A DNA stretch of 64,000 bases from Streptomyces sp. A3M-1-3. GTDB lineage: Bacteria; Actinomycetota; Actinomycetes; Streptomycetales; Streptomycetaceae. The notes beneath the pieces were generated by a model. It did not search any database. It was not told the origin of the DNA and was given only the letters and a program-made list of their open reading frames with translations. Shown here one piece after another: positions 32,755-40,858 of this stretch (its first letter is position 1; every line of letters starts with the position of its first letter). Both the position numbers and the translations under genes were made by a program. Location of the stretch: NCBI RefSeq assembly GCF_024213665.1, contig NZ_JANAVP010000014.1, forward strand, positions 62,001 to 126,000, read 5' to 3'.

Positions 32755-34602
32755 ATGTGCGGAATCGTGGGTTACGTCGGAGCGCAGTCCGCGCTCGATG
32801 TCGTTGTCGCAGGACTCAAGCGGCTGGAATACCGGGGCTACGACTCGGCGGGCGTGGCCGTTCTCGCCGATGGCGGTCTCGCCGCGGCGAAGAAGGCGGG
32901 CAAGCTCCTCAACCTGGAGAAGGAGCTGGTCGACCGGCCCCTGCCGACCGGAACGACCGGGATCGGGCACACCCGGTGGGCCACCCATGGCGCCCCCACG
33001 GACGTCAACGCCCATCCCCACCTGGACAATTCGGGCCGCGTCGCCGTCGTCCACAACGGCATCATCGAGAACTTCGCCGCGCTGCGGGCCGAGCTGACCG
33101 ACCGCGGGCACGACCTGGCGTCCGAGACGGACACCGAGGTCGTGGCGCATCTGCTGGCCGAGTCGTTCTCGTCCTGCGGGGACCTCGCCGAGTCGATGCG
33201 GCAGGTGTGCAGGCAGCTTCAGGGCGCGTTCACGCTGGTCGCCGTGCACGCGGACGAGCCCGATGTCGTCGTGGGGGCGAGAAGGAACTCGCCGCTGGTG
33301 GTGGGGGTCGGGGACGGCGAGGCGTTTCTCGCCTCCGACGTGGCCGCCTTCATCGCCCACACCCGGTCGGCCATCGAGCTGGGACAGGACCAGGTCGTAG
33401 AACTGCGCCGGGACGGCGTGAGGGTCACCGATTTCGCCGGTGCGCCGGCCGAGGTCCACTCGTACCACGTCGACTGGGACGCCTCCGCCGCCGAGAAGGG
33501 CGGCTACGACTACTTCATGCTCAAGGAGATCGCCGAGCAGCCGAAGGCGGTCGCCGACACGCTGCTGGGGCGGATCGACGCCGCCGGGTCGCTGTTGCTC
33601 GACGAGGTACGGATTCCGGCCTCGGTGCTGCGGGAGGTCGACAAGGTCGTCATCGTGGCGTGCGGTACGGCGTACCACGCGGGCATGATCGCCAAGTACG
33701 CCATCGAGCACTGGACCCGCATCCCGTGCGAGACCGAGCTCGCGAGCGAGTTCCGCTACCGGGACCCGATCCTGGACCAGCGGACGCTCGTCATCGCCAT
33801 CTCTCAGTCCGGCGAGACCATGGACACGCTGATGGCGCTGCGACACGCCCGCGAGCAGGGCGCGCGGGTGCTCGCCATCTGCAACACGAACGGCTCGACG
33901 ATCCCGCGTGAGTCCGACGCCGTGCTCTACACGCACGCCGGGCCGGAGGTCGCCGTCGCGTCGACCAAGGCGTTCCTGACGCAGCTGGTGGCCTGCTACC
34001 TGGTCGCTCTGTATCTGGGGCAGGTCCGTGGGACCAAGTGGGGCGACGAGATCCAGGCCGTGATCCGGGAGCTTTCGGAGATCGGGATCAAGGTCGGGAA
34101 GGTCCTGGAGACGATGCAGCCGGTACGGGAGCTGGCGCGGTCGCTCGCCGACAAGGACACCGTGCTGTTCCTGGGGCGGCATGTGGGCTATCCGGTCGCC
34201 CTGGAGGGCGCGCTGAAGCTGAAGGAACTCGCGTACATGCACGCGGAGGGCTTCGCGGCCGGTGAGCTCAAGCACGGTCCGATCGCGCTGATCGAGCACG
34301 ACCTGCCGGTGGTGGTCGTGGTGCCGTCGCCGCGCGGGCGGTCCGTACTGCACGACAAGATCGTGTCGAACATCCAGGAGATCCGGGCGCGCGGGGCGCG
34401 GACCATCGTGATCGCGGAGGACGGCGACGAGACGGTGGTGCCGTACGCCGACCACCTGATCCGCATCCCGGTCACGCCGACGCTGCTGCAACCGCTCGTC
34501 GCGACGGTGCCGTTGCAGGTGTTCGCGTGCGAACTGGCGACGGCGCGCGGCAATGAGGTGGACCAGCCGCGGAACCTCGCCAAGTCGGTCACTGTCGAAT
34601 GA
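32755..34602 (+). CDS. glmS: Glucosamine-6-phosphate synthase (isomerizing)
   Basis: The protein has 615 residues. GlmS makes glucosamine-6-phosphate from fructose-6-phosphate and glutamine. The N-terminal class II amidotransferase domain starts with the nucleophile Cys2 (MCGIVGYVG) and contains TGIGHTRWATHGAP. Two SIS sugar-isomerase domains follow, with CGTAYHAGMIAKY (~302), SQSGETMDT (~350) and the C-terminal LAKSVTVE that is conserved in the family. Its stop overlaps acpS. Leaderless transcription is likely. Confidence 0.97.
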   Translation: MCGIVGYVGAQSALDVVVAGLKRLEYRGYDSAGVAVLADGGLAAAKKAGKLLNLEKELVDRPLPTGTTGIGHTRWATHGAPTDVNAHPHLDNSGRVAVVHNGIIENFAALRAELTDRGHDLASETDTEVVAHLLAESFSSCGDLAESMRQVCRQLQGAFTLVAVHADEPDVVVGARRNSPLVVGVGDGEAFLASDVAAFIAHTRSAIELGQDQVVELRRDGVRVTDFAGAPAEVHSYHVDWDASAAEKGGYDYFMLKEIAEQPKAVADTLLGRIDAAGSLLLDEVRIPASVLREVDKVVIVACGTAYHAGMIAKYAIEHWTRIPCETELASEFRYRDPILDQRTLVIAISQSGETMDTLMALRHAREQGARVLAICNTNGSTIPRESDAVLYTHAGPEVAVASTKAFLTQLVACYLVALYLGQVRGTKWGDEIQAVIRELSEIGIKVGKVLETMQPVRELARSLADKDTVLFLGRHVGYPVALEGALKLKELAYMHAEGFAAGELKHGPIALIEHDLPVVVVVPSPRGRSVLHDKIVSNIQEIRARGARTIVIAEDGDETVVPYADHLIRIPVTPTLLQPLVATVPLQVFACELATARGNEVDQPRNLAKSVTVE

Positions 34603-34967
34603 TCATCGGGGTTGGCATCGACGTCGCCGAGATCGACCGGTTCCGGGCCGCGCTGGACCGTACGCCGCACATGGCCGAACGGCTTTTCGTCGAGCGGGAG
34701 TTGCTGCTGGCGAGCGGGGAGCGGCGCGGAATCGCCTCGCTGGCGGCCCGGTTCGCCGCGAAAGAGGCGCTGGCCAAGGCGCTGGGAGCGCCCAGCGGGC
34801 TCCTCTGGACCGACGCCGAGGTGTACGTCGAGGACAGCGGGCAGCCTCAGTTGCGGGTGCGCGGCACGGTGGCCGCGCGGGCGGAGCAGCTCGGCGTGCG
34901 GTCGTGGCACGTCTCGCTCAGCCATGACGCGGGTATCGCGTCGGCAGTGGTGATCGCAGAGGGATGA
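34599..34967 (+). CDS. acpS: Holo-[acyl-carrier-protein] synthase
   Basis: A 122-residue phosphopantetheinyl transferase that activates ACP using CoA. The Mg-binding Asp is in MIIGVGIDVAEIDRF (~Asp8), and Glu lies in FAAKEALAKALG (~residue 57). HVSLSHD near the end is typical. ATG 34599 overlaps the glmS stop (ATGA), so the two are coupled. The nnr gene follows by 7 bp. Confidence 0.96.
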   Translation: MIIGVGIDVAEIDRFRAALDRTPHMAERLFVERELLLASGERRGIASLAARFAAKEALAKALGAPSGLLWTDAEVYVEDSGQPQLRVRGTVAARAEQLGVRSWHVSLSHDAGIASAVVIAEG

Positions 34968-34974
34968 GGAACCG

Positions 34975-36390
34975 GTGCGTTTTGCGTACAGCATGGAGAC
35001 GGTACGGGCCGCCGAGCAGGCGCTGATGGCCCGGCTGCCGGAGGGCGCGCTGATGCAGCGCGCCGCGGCGGGGCTGGCCGCCGCCTGCGCGGGCCTGCTG
35101 GGCCAGGTCTATGGGGCGCGCGTCGTGCTCCTGGTGGGCGCCGGGGACAACGGGGGCGACGCGCTCTACGCCGGGGCGCGGCTCGCCCGGCGCGGCGCGG
35201 GCGTCTTCGCCGTACTGCTGGCCCCCGACCGGGCGCACGCCGGCGGGCTCGCGGCGCTGCGGGCGGCGGGGGGCCGCGTGGTGCCGGAGGTGCCGCCGCG
35301 GGTGGATCTCGTACTGGACGGCATCACCGGTATCGGCGGGCGCGGCGGGCTGCGTGAGGCGGCGGTTCCGCTGGTGCGGGCGGCGGAGGCGTCCGGGGCG
35401 GTCGTCGTCGCCGTCGACCTGCCGAGCGGCGTGGAGGCGGACACCGGGCAGGTGCTGGGTGAGTCGGTACGGGCCGACGCGACGGTGACGTTCGGGACGT
35501 ACAAGCCGGGGCTGCTGATCGACCCGGCGGCCGAACGGGCGGGCGCGCTGCGGCTCGTGGACATCGGGCTCGAACTCCCCGCCGGGCCGGACCTGGAGGC
35601 GCTTCAGCACGCCGATGTGGCCGCGCTGCTGCCCGTGCCCGCCGCGGAGAGCGACAAGTACCGGCGGGGCGTGGTGGGCGTCGTCGCCGGGTCGGCGCGC
35701 TATCCCGGCGCGGCGGTCCTCGCGGTGGCGGGCGCGCTGCGGGGTGGTGCGGGCGCGGTGCGGTACGTCGGGCCGGGCGGCGACGAGGTCATCGCCCGCT
35801 TCCCGGAGGCCCTGGTCCACACGGGACCGCCGTCGAAGGCGGGGCGGGTCCAGGCGTGGGTCGTCGGCCCGGGGCTGGGCGACCGCTCGTCGGAGGTCGC
35901 CGACGTGCTCGCCTCCGACGTCCCGGCCCTGGTCGACGCGGATGGCCTGCGGCTGCTGGACGAGACGGTGCTGCGGGGGCGTACGGCCCCGACGCTGCTG
36001 ACCCCGCACGCCGGGGAGGCGGCGGCGCTGCTCGGTGTCTCCCGGGAGGAGGTGGAGGGCGCGCGGCTGGCGTCCGTACGGGCGCTGGCGCGGAAGTACG
36101 GGGTGACGGTGCTGCTGAAGGGCTCGACCACGCTCGTCGCGGGCGCGGAGGGCCCGGTACGGGTCAACCCGACGGGCACGCCCTGGCTGGCCACGGCGGG
36201 CAGCGGCGACGTCCTCTCCGGCCTGGCCGGCTCCCTGCTGGCGGCGGGCCTGGCCGCGCGGGACGCGGGCTCGGTGGCGGCGTACCTGCACGGCCTGGCG
36301 GCACGCAGGGCGGCGACCGGCGCGCCGATCGCGGCCCACGAAGTGGCGGAGGAACTCCCGGGCGCGTGGCGCGACGTAACAAACCCCTGA
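34975..36390 (+). CDS. nnr: Bifunctional NAD(P)H-hydrate epimerase / ADP-dependent dehydratase
   Basis: The protein has 471 residues. The N-terminal ~215 are the epimerase (YjeF_N) with VGAGDNGGDALYAGA and AVDLPSGVEADTG. The C-terminal ~240 are the kinase-like dehydratase (YjeF_C) with GSARYPGAAVLAVAGALRGG, LLTPHAGEAAALLG and NPTGTPWLATAGSGDVLSG (~residues 396-414). Together they repair damaged NADHX/NADPHX. GTG 34975 follows a GAGG site. It is the third gene of the glmS operon. Confidence 0.95.
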   Translation: MRFAYSMETVRAAEQALMARLPEGALMQRAAAGLAAACAGLLGQVYGARVVLLVGAGDNGGDALYAGARLARRGAGVFAVLLAPDRAHAGGLAALRAAGGRVVPEVPPRVDLVLDGITGIGGRGGLREAAVPLVRAAEASGAVVVAVDLPSGVEADTGQVLGESVRADATVTFGTYKPGLLIDPAAERAGALRLVDIGLELPAGPDLEALQHADVAALLPVPAAESDKYRRGVVGVVAGSARYPGAAVLAVAGALRGGAGAVRYVGPGGDEVIARFPEALVHTGPPSKAGRVQAWVVGPGLGDRSSEVADVLASDVPALVDADGLRLLDETVLRGRTAPTLLTPHAGEAAALLGVSREEVEGARLASVRALARKYGVTVLLKGSTTLVAGAEGPVRVNPTGTPWLATAGSGDVLSGLAGSLLAAGLAARDAGSVAAYLHGLAARRAATGAPIAAHEVAEELPGAWRDVTNP

Positions 36391-36865
36391 GCGAGGCCCC
36401 GCCGGGGCGCGCCTTGTTCCCCCTACCCTCCCCCAGACTCCGTCCGTGGGACCCCCACCTTCCCGAACCCTGGGGGCAAGCCCCCAGCCCCCGGCGGGGC
36501 GCGGTCGCTTCACGCCGCGGCGTGCCGCCTCCCCGGGGGCCCCGTGCGGGTGCCGAGTGCGGCGCGCCGGCGTCCGGTGCGGTTGCCTCGCGCCGGGGTA
36601 TGCGGCCTTGCCGGGCGCGCCCGGGCGGGTGCTGAGTGCGGCGCGCCGGGGAGTCCACCGTCCGGTGCGGTTGCCTCGCGCCGGGGTATGCGGCCTTGCC
36701 GGGCGCGCCCGTGCGGGTGCCGAGTGCGGCGCGCTGCGGAGGGCGTCCCCCCGGCGCGGGCGCTTCGTGCCGCCCCGCCCTGCCCATTGCGCCGCCTTCT
36801 GGTCCGCGGGGCCGTTTGGGGTGTGTGCGGATCGGGTGGGGTGGGGCTCTGAGAGACTTGGCGCG
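36391..36865. other. GC-rich gap before alr with tandem repeats
   Basis: A 475-bp region with no supportable gene; open frames on both strands are repeat-driven. It includes a unit of 79-88 bp: TCCGGTGCGGTTGCC begins at 36573 and again at 36661, and the GCGGGTG-C-GAGTGCGGCGCG block occurs at about 36544, 36623 and 36711. The second copy carries a 9-bp insertion. The last 15 bp before alr include GAGACT, a possible leaderless -10. Confidence 0.75.
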
Positions 36866-38044
36866 ATGAACGAGACACCGCCGCGCGTCCGCGCCGAGAT
36901 CGATCTGGCCGCCGTGCGCGCCAATGTGCGCGCGCTGCGCGCCCGAGCGCCCCGGGCTGCGCTGATGGCCGTCGTCAAGGCCGACGCGTACGGGCACGGC
37001 ATGGTGCCCTGCGCCAGGGCCGCGCAGCAGGCCGGTGCGGCGTGGCTCGGGACCGCTACCCCGCAGGAGGCGCTCGCGCTGCGGGCCGCCGACGTCGGCG
37101 GGCCCGTGATGTGCTGGCTGTGGACGCCGGGCGGGCCCTGGCGCGAGGCCGTCGAGGCGGATGTCGACGTGTCCGTCAGTGGGATGTGGGCCCTGCGGGA
37201 GGTCGTCGCGGCCGCCCGCGCGGCGGGGCGTACGGCCAGGATCCAGCTGAAGGCCGACACCGGGCTCGGCCGCAACGGCTGCCAGCCCGCCGACTGGCCC
37301 GAACTCGTCCAGCACGCGCGCGCCGCCGAGGCGGAGGGCGCCGTCCGGGTGACCGGACTGTGGTCGCACTTCGCGTGCGCCGACGAGCCGGGGCATCCGA
37401 GCATCGCCGCCCAGCTGGCCGTGTTCCAGGAGCTGGTGGCGTACGCCGAGAAGGAGGGCGTCGACCCGGAAGTGCGGCACATCGCCAACTCCCCGGCGAC
37501 CCTGACCGTCCCGGAGTCGCACTTCGACCTCGTACGCCCCGGCATCGCCGTGTACGGCGTCTCGCCCAGCCCCGAACTCGGCACGCCCGCGGCCCTCGGA
37601 CTGCGCCCCGCGATGTCGCTGATCGCCTCCGTGGCGCTGGTCAAGCGCGCTCCGGAGGGCCACGGAGTCAGTTACGGACACCACTACGTCACCCCCACCG
37701 AGACCACCCTCGGCCTCGTGCCCGCCGGTTACGCGGACGGCATTCCGCGCCACGCCTCGGGCCGCGGCCCGGTGCTGGTCGGCGGCAAGCGGCGTACCGT
37801 CGCCGGCCGGGTCGCGATGGACCAGTTCGTGATCGACCTGGGCGGGGACCTCCTCGAACCCGGCGCTGAGGCCGTGCTGTTCGGGCCCGGCGACCGGGGT
37901 GAGCCGACCGCCGAGGACTGGGCGCAGGCGGCCGACACCATCGCGTACGAGATTGTCACGCGCATCGGATCGCGGGTGCCGCGCGTCTATCTGAACGAGC
38001 GTCCGGACGAGCGGGAGCGCGGGGCGAACGGAGCGGCACAGTGA
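36866..38044 (+). CDS. alr: Alanine racemase
   Basis: A 392-residue fold-III PLP enzyme that makes D-alanine for peptidoglycan. The PLP lysine is in AVVKADAYGHG (~Lys37) and the second catalytic residue is the Tyr in GHGVSYGHHY (~268). IDLAAVRANVRALRA and AGYADGIPRHASGRG are also family motifs. ATG 36866 follows GAGACT by 7 bp and lacks a ribosome-binding site. The hydrolase gene overlaps its stop. Confidence 0.96.
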   Translation: MNETPPRVRAEIDLAAVRANVRALRARAPRAALMAVVKADAYGHGMVPCARAAQQAGAAWLGTATPQEALALRAADVGGPVMCWLWTPGGPWREAVEADVDVSVSGMWALREVVAAARAAGRTARIQLKADTGLGRNGCQPADWPELVQHARAAEAEGAVRVTGLWSHFACADEPGHPSIAAQLAVFQELVAYAEKEGVDPEVRHIANSPATLTVPESHFDLVRPGIAVYGVSPSPELGTPAALGLRPAMSLIASVALVKRAPEGHGVSYGHHYVTPTETTLGLVPAGYADGIPRHASGRGPVLVGGKRRTVAGRVAMDQFVIDLGGDLLEPGAEAVLFGPGDRGEPTAEDWAQAADTIAYEIVTRIGSRVPRVYLNERPDERERGANGAAQ

Positions 38045-39273
38045 GCGAGATCAACGCGGGGGAAGCGGCGGCCGAGGCGGTGGCGGACGCCGTGGCCGCG
38101 GCGGGCAACTGGCGCCGGGCGGGGCTGGCCGGAGCCGCGATAGGCGTCATCGCGGCGGGCGCCGCGGCGGGCGTGGCGGTGGAGCGGCTCACGGTGGGCC
38201 GGGGCATGCGAAGGAAGGCGCGGCTCGCGCTGGACGCCTCGGGCCCGTACGGGTCGCTGCGCGGCATGCCGGGCCGGGTGGTAGCCGACGACGGTACGGA
38301 GCTGTACTACGAGGTCGACGAGGTCGACCCGGACACCGGCGGCACGGCCCCGCGCAAGCGCCGGCTGTTCGGCCGGAAGACCCCCGCGCCCGTAACCGTG
38401 GTGTTCAGCCACGGCTACTGCCTCAGCCAGGACTCCTGGCATTTCCAGCGGGCCGCGCTGCGCGGCGTCGTCCGTACGGTCCACTGGGACCAGCGCAGCC
38501 ACGGCCGCTCGGCGCGCGGCGCCGCGCAGGCGGACGGCGTGCCGGTCACGATCGACCAGCTGGGCCGCGACCTGAAGGCGGTCCTCGACGCGGCCGCGCC
38601 CGAGGGGCCGCTGGTGCTGGTGGGGCATTCGATGGGCGGCATGACGATGATGGCGCTCGCCGCGCACTACCCCGAGCTGATGCGCGAGCGGGTCGCCGGC
38701 GTCGCCTTCGTCGGTACGTCGTGCGGGAAGCTCGGCGAGGTGAACTACGGGCTGCCGGTGGCGGGCGTGAACGCCGTCCGCAGGGTGCTGCCGGGCGTAC
38801 TCAAGGCGCTCGGCTCGCAGGTGGACCTCGTCGAGCGGGGCAGGCGGGCCACCGCCGACCTCTTCGCGGGGATGATCAAGCGCTATTCCTTCGGCTCGAA
38901 GGACGTGGACCCGGCGGTCGCGCGGTTCGCCGAGCGGCTGATCGAGGGCACGCCGATCGACGTGGTAGCGGAGTTCTACCCGGCGTTCCAGGAGCACGAC
39001 AAGGCGGAGGCGCTCCCCGTCTTCGTCGGGATCCCCACGCTCGTCCTCGCGGGGGACAAGGACCTGGTGACCCCGAGCGGCCACAGCGAGGCGATCGCGG
39101 ACCTGCTGCCGGACGCCGAGCTGGTGATCGTGCCGGACGCGGGGCATCTGGTGATGCTCGAACATCCGGAGGCCGTCACCGACCGGCTGGCGGATCTGCT
39201 GGCGCGCGCGGGGGCCGTCCCGGCAGCGACTAACGTTGGCGCGTATGGAAGCACCGCACAACCCGGCAACTGA
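38041..39273 (+). CDS. Alpha/beta hydrolase, membrane-anchored
   Basis: The protein has 410 residues. A hydrophobic segment near residues 27-45 (AGAAIGVIAAGAAAGVAVE) probably anchors it. The hydrolase core has FSHGYCLSQDSWHFQR (oxyanion region), nucleophile Ser in LVGHSMGGMTM, Asp in LAGDKDLVTPSGHSEAI and His in PDAGHLVMLEHPE. Its substrate is unknown. It is coupled to alr (GTGA overlap) and its last 29 bp overlap tsaE; this alr-hydrolase-tsaE order is conserved in Streptomyces. Confidence 0.88.
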   Translation: MSEINAGEAAAEAVADAVAAAGNWRRAGLAGAAIGVIAAGAAAGVAVERLTVGRGMRRKARLALDASGPYGSLRGMPGRVVADDGTELYYEVDEVDPDTGGTAPRKRRLFGRKTPAPVTVVFSHGYCLSQDSWHFQRAALRGVVRTVHWDQRSHGRSARGAAQADGVPVTIDQLGRDLKAVLDAAAPEGPLVLVGHSMGGMTMMALAAHYPELMRERVAGVAFVGTSCGKLGEVNYGLPVAGVNAVRRVLPGVLKALGSQVDLVERGRRATADLFAGMIKRYSFGSKDVDPAVARFAERLIEGTPIDVVAEFYPAFQEHDKAEALPVFVGIPTLVLAGDKDLVTPSGHSEAIADLLPDAELVIVPDAGHLVMLEHPEAVTDRLADLLARAGAVPAATNVGAYGSTAQPGN

Positions 39274-39787
39274 GGCAACTGAGGGCGTTGCAGCCGAGAG
39301 CGTCGCCCGGATCACCGTTCAATCGCCCGAGCAGATGCAGGAGCTCGGCCGCAGGCTCGCCAAGGTGCTGCGCGCCGGCGACCTCGTACTGCTCACCGGC
39401 GAACTCGGCGCGGGCAAGACGACACTGACCCGGGGCCTGGGCGAGGGCATGGGCGTCCGGGGCGCCGTGACCTCGCCGACCTTCGTGATCGCGCGCGTGC
39501 ACCCGTCGCCGGCCGGCGGCCCGCCGCTGGTGCATGTGGACGCGTACCGGCTCGGCGGAGGGCTGGACGAGATGGAGGATCTCGACCTCGACGTCTCGCT
39601 GCCGGACTCGGTGGTGGTCGTGGAGTGGGGCGACAACAAGGTCGAGGAGCTGTCCGACGACCGGCTGCATGTCGTGATCAGGCGGGCCGTCGGCCACGAG
39701 ATGGTCCTCGACGATGTGCGCGAGGTGACGCTGACCGGCATCGGCGCGCGCTGGACGGCTGCGGAGCTGGCCGGTCTGGCTGCCTGA
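39245..39787 (+). CDS. tsaE: tRNA t6A biosynthesis ATPase TsaE
   Basis: The protein has 180 residues. TsaE works with TsaB and TsaD to make N6-threonylcarbamoyl-adenosine in tRNA. The Walker A is LTGELGAGKTTLTRGLGEG (~residues 45-63), followed by TSPTFVIARVHP and VEWGD. ATG 39245 lies 8 bp after TAACGT, a possible leaderless -10 inside the hydrolase gene. tsaB and tsaD are 1-2 kb downstream. Confidence 0.93.
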   Translation: MEAPHNPATEATEGVAAESVARITVQSPEQMQELGRRLAKVLRAGDLVLLTGELGAGKTTLTRGLGEGMGVRGAVTSPTFVIARVHPSPAGGPPLVHVDAYRLGGGLDEMEDLDLDVSLPDSVVVVEWGDNKVEELSDDRLHVVIRRAVGHEMVLDDVREVTLTGIGARWTAAELAGLAA

Positions 39788-39871
39788 ACTCTTTCGATCC
39801 CGTACGTTCCGACAAGTCGTCGGGAAGATGTTGCGCGGGTGGTGTCGCCCGTGGTCACATGGATACCGAGA

Positions 39872-39892
39872 CCTGGTTAGGTCTACCTAACC
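39872..39892 (+). promoter_or_regulatory. Palindrome resembling a DmdR1/IdeR iron box
   Basis: GGTTAGGT (39875-39882) and ACCTAACC (39885-39892) form a perfect 8-bp inverted repeat around CT. Read as 39872-39890 it matches the recalled 19-bp consensus TTAGGTTAGGCTCACCTAA at 13 positions. It lies 32 bp upstream of the small ORF at 39924. A true DmdR1 site would repress the ORF when iron is plentiful. Confidence 0.45.
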
Positions 39893-39923
39893 ACGCCTTC
39901 CCCCGGAGCCCCAGGAGGCATCC

Positions 39924-40136
39924 ATGCCGGCATCAGAACGCGAAGCGCAGTCGGGTTCCTCGCAGTCGGGTTCCTCGCAGTCGGGCTCCGCGCGGTCGCA
40001 CGCACGGCCGCAGCCGCCGTCGGTCGTGTCGATGCGGGACCTGCTGGCGTCGTGCGCCGCGGCGACGGCCGTTTCTACGCCGCCCCGAGAGCCGGAGCAG
40101 GGGCAGCGGCAGGGGCCTGGACGCGCCGCCGCGTGA
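39924..40136 (+). CDS. Small ORF of 70 residues, function unknown
   Basis: The ORF has an excellent CAGGAGG site 6 bp before its ATG. The N-terminal third is Ser/Gln/Gly repeats (SGSSQSGSSQSGSA) and the C-terminal third is Pro/Gln/Arg-rich. Between them is a distinct segment, VVSMRDLLASCAAATAVSTP, with a single Cys and an amphipathic look. No family is recognised. It lies between tsaE and tsaB, downstream of the iron-box-like palindrome; a regulated small protein or precursor peptide is possible but unproven. Confidence 0.55.
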   Translation: MPASEREAQSGSSQSGSSQSGSARSHARPQPPSVVSMRDLLASCAAATAVSTPPREPEQGQRQGPGRAAA

Positions 40137-40175
40137 CGCGGCTCCTACGGGTATGCGTACTCCGTACGGGTGAGC

Positions 40176-40736
40176 TTATGGGACGACGACGACCTTCGAG
40201 TTGATCGTCGCGAACCTCCACATCGCGTCGCCGCCCCTCTGCGCCATGCGGATGCCGCCCGTCTTGCGGCCCGGATCGGGGGTCGGCACCGAGCCGTCCA
40301 CCGCGGCGCTGAAGCCGACCGGGACGCTGTCGACGTTCGCGAACCGTACGACGTGCTCGACCGGAACCCCGTCGGATCCGGTGGTCTTACCGGTGCGCGA
40401 GGTCACCTTGTACGAGCCGGGCTCCGGGCTGACCGTGCTTGGCATGACCTCGAACGTCGTGACGGGCCGACCCGCCTCGCCCACCAGCCAGACGCGCTTG
40501 GCGCTGAGCGAGTAGACGACACGTACGCCCGTACCGGAATCGGCCGGGACGGCCGTGGAGCCGGCCTTGCCTTTCCCCTTCGGCGGTGTGGACGCCTCGG
40601 CGGAGGCCGACGTGGAGGGCTTGGCCTTCACCGGCAGCGCCGGCGCGTTGGCCGAGGCCTGGTACGCGAGGAAACCGACCACGGCGAGGGCCGCCGCGGT
40701 GAGCCCGGCCACGAATCCCGAGCTGCTCCGTGACAC
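40176..40736 (-). CDS. L,D-transpeptidase-like secreted protein lacking the catalytic Cys
   Basis: The protein has 186 residues. One membrane or signal segment (residues 8-28) precedes a Ser/Pro/Lys linker and a C-terminal domain. RVVYSLSAKRVWLVGEAGRP, EPGSYKVTSRTG and GGIRMAQRGGDAMWRF resemble the YkuD fold. Where active enzymes have the S-x-G-C-x-R motif, this protein has K158-T-G-G161-I-R163, and the HG pair is also missing, so transpeptidation is unlikely. GTG 40736 follows GGAG. It is convergent with the small ORF at 39924. Confidence 0.7.
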   Translation of the reverse strand: MSRSSSGFVAGLTAAALAVVGFLAYQASANAPALPVKAKPSTSASAEASTPPKGKGKAGSTAVPADSGTGVRVVYSLSAKRVWLVGEAGRPVTTFEVMPSTVSPEPGSYKVTSRTGKTTGSDGVPVEHVVRFANVDSVPVGFSAAVDGSVPTPDPGRKTGGIRMAQRGGDAMWRFATINSKVVVVP

Positions 40737-40846
40737 CTTGCTCCACCTCTCGCAACCACTCGCACCACTCGTACATACGGACTTGTGGTGACGGTAGCAG
40801 CCGGTGCCCACGGGGGCGGGGCGCCGTGCCCCCGCCGGACAGGGCC

Positions 40847-40852
40847 TAGGCT
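40847..40852 (+). promoter_or_regulatory. -10 element for leaderless tsaB
   Basis: TAGGCT at 40847-40852 ends 6 bp before GTG 40859 and no ribosome-binding site is present, the same arrangement as glmS. Confidence 0.5.
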
Positions 40853-40858
40853 GTTTGC

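Noticed and set aside
36543..36740. Possible CRISPR or gene in the repeats before alr
   Set aside because: Repeat unit is too long and the copies are adjacent; the open frames are repeat-driven.
34918..37644. Open frame of 908 codons on the minus strand across nnr and alr
   Set aside because: It is the shadow of two well-supported plus-strand genes plus the repeat region; its composition (Arg, Gly, Ala, Pro) is typical of antisense frames in very GC-rich DNA and shows no domain.
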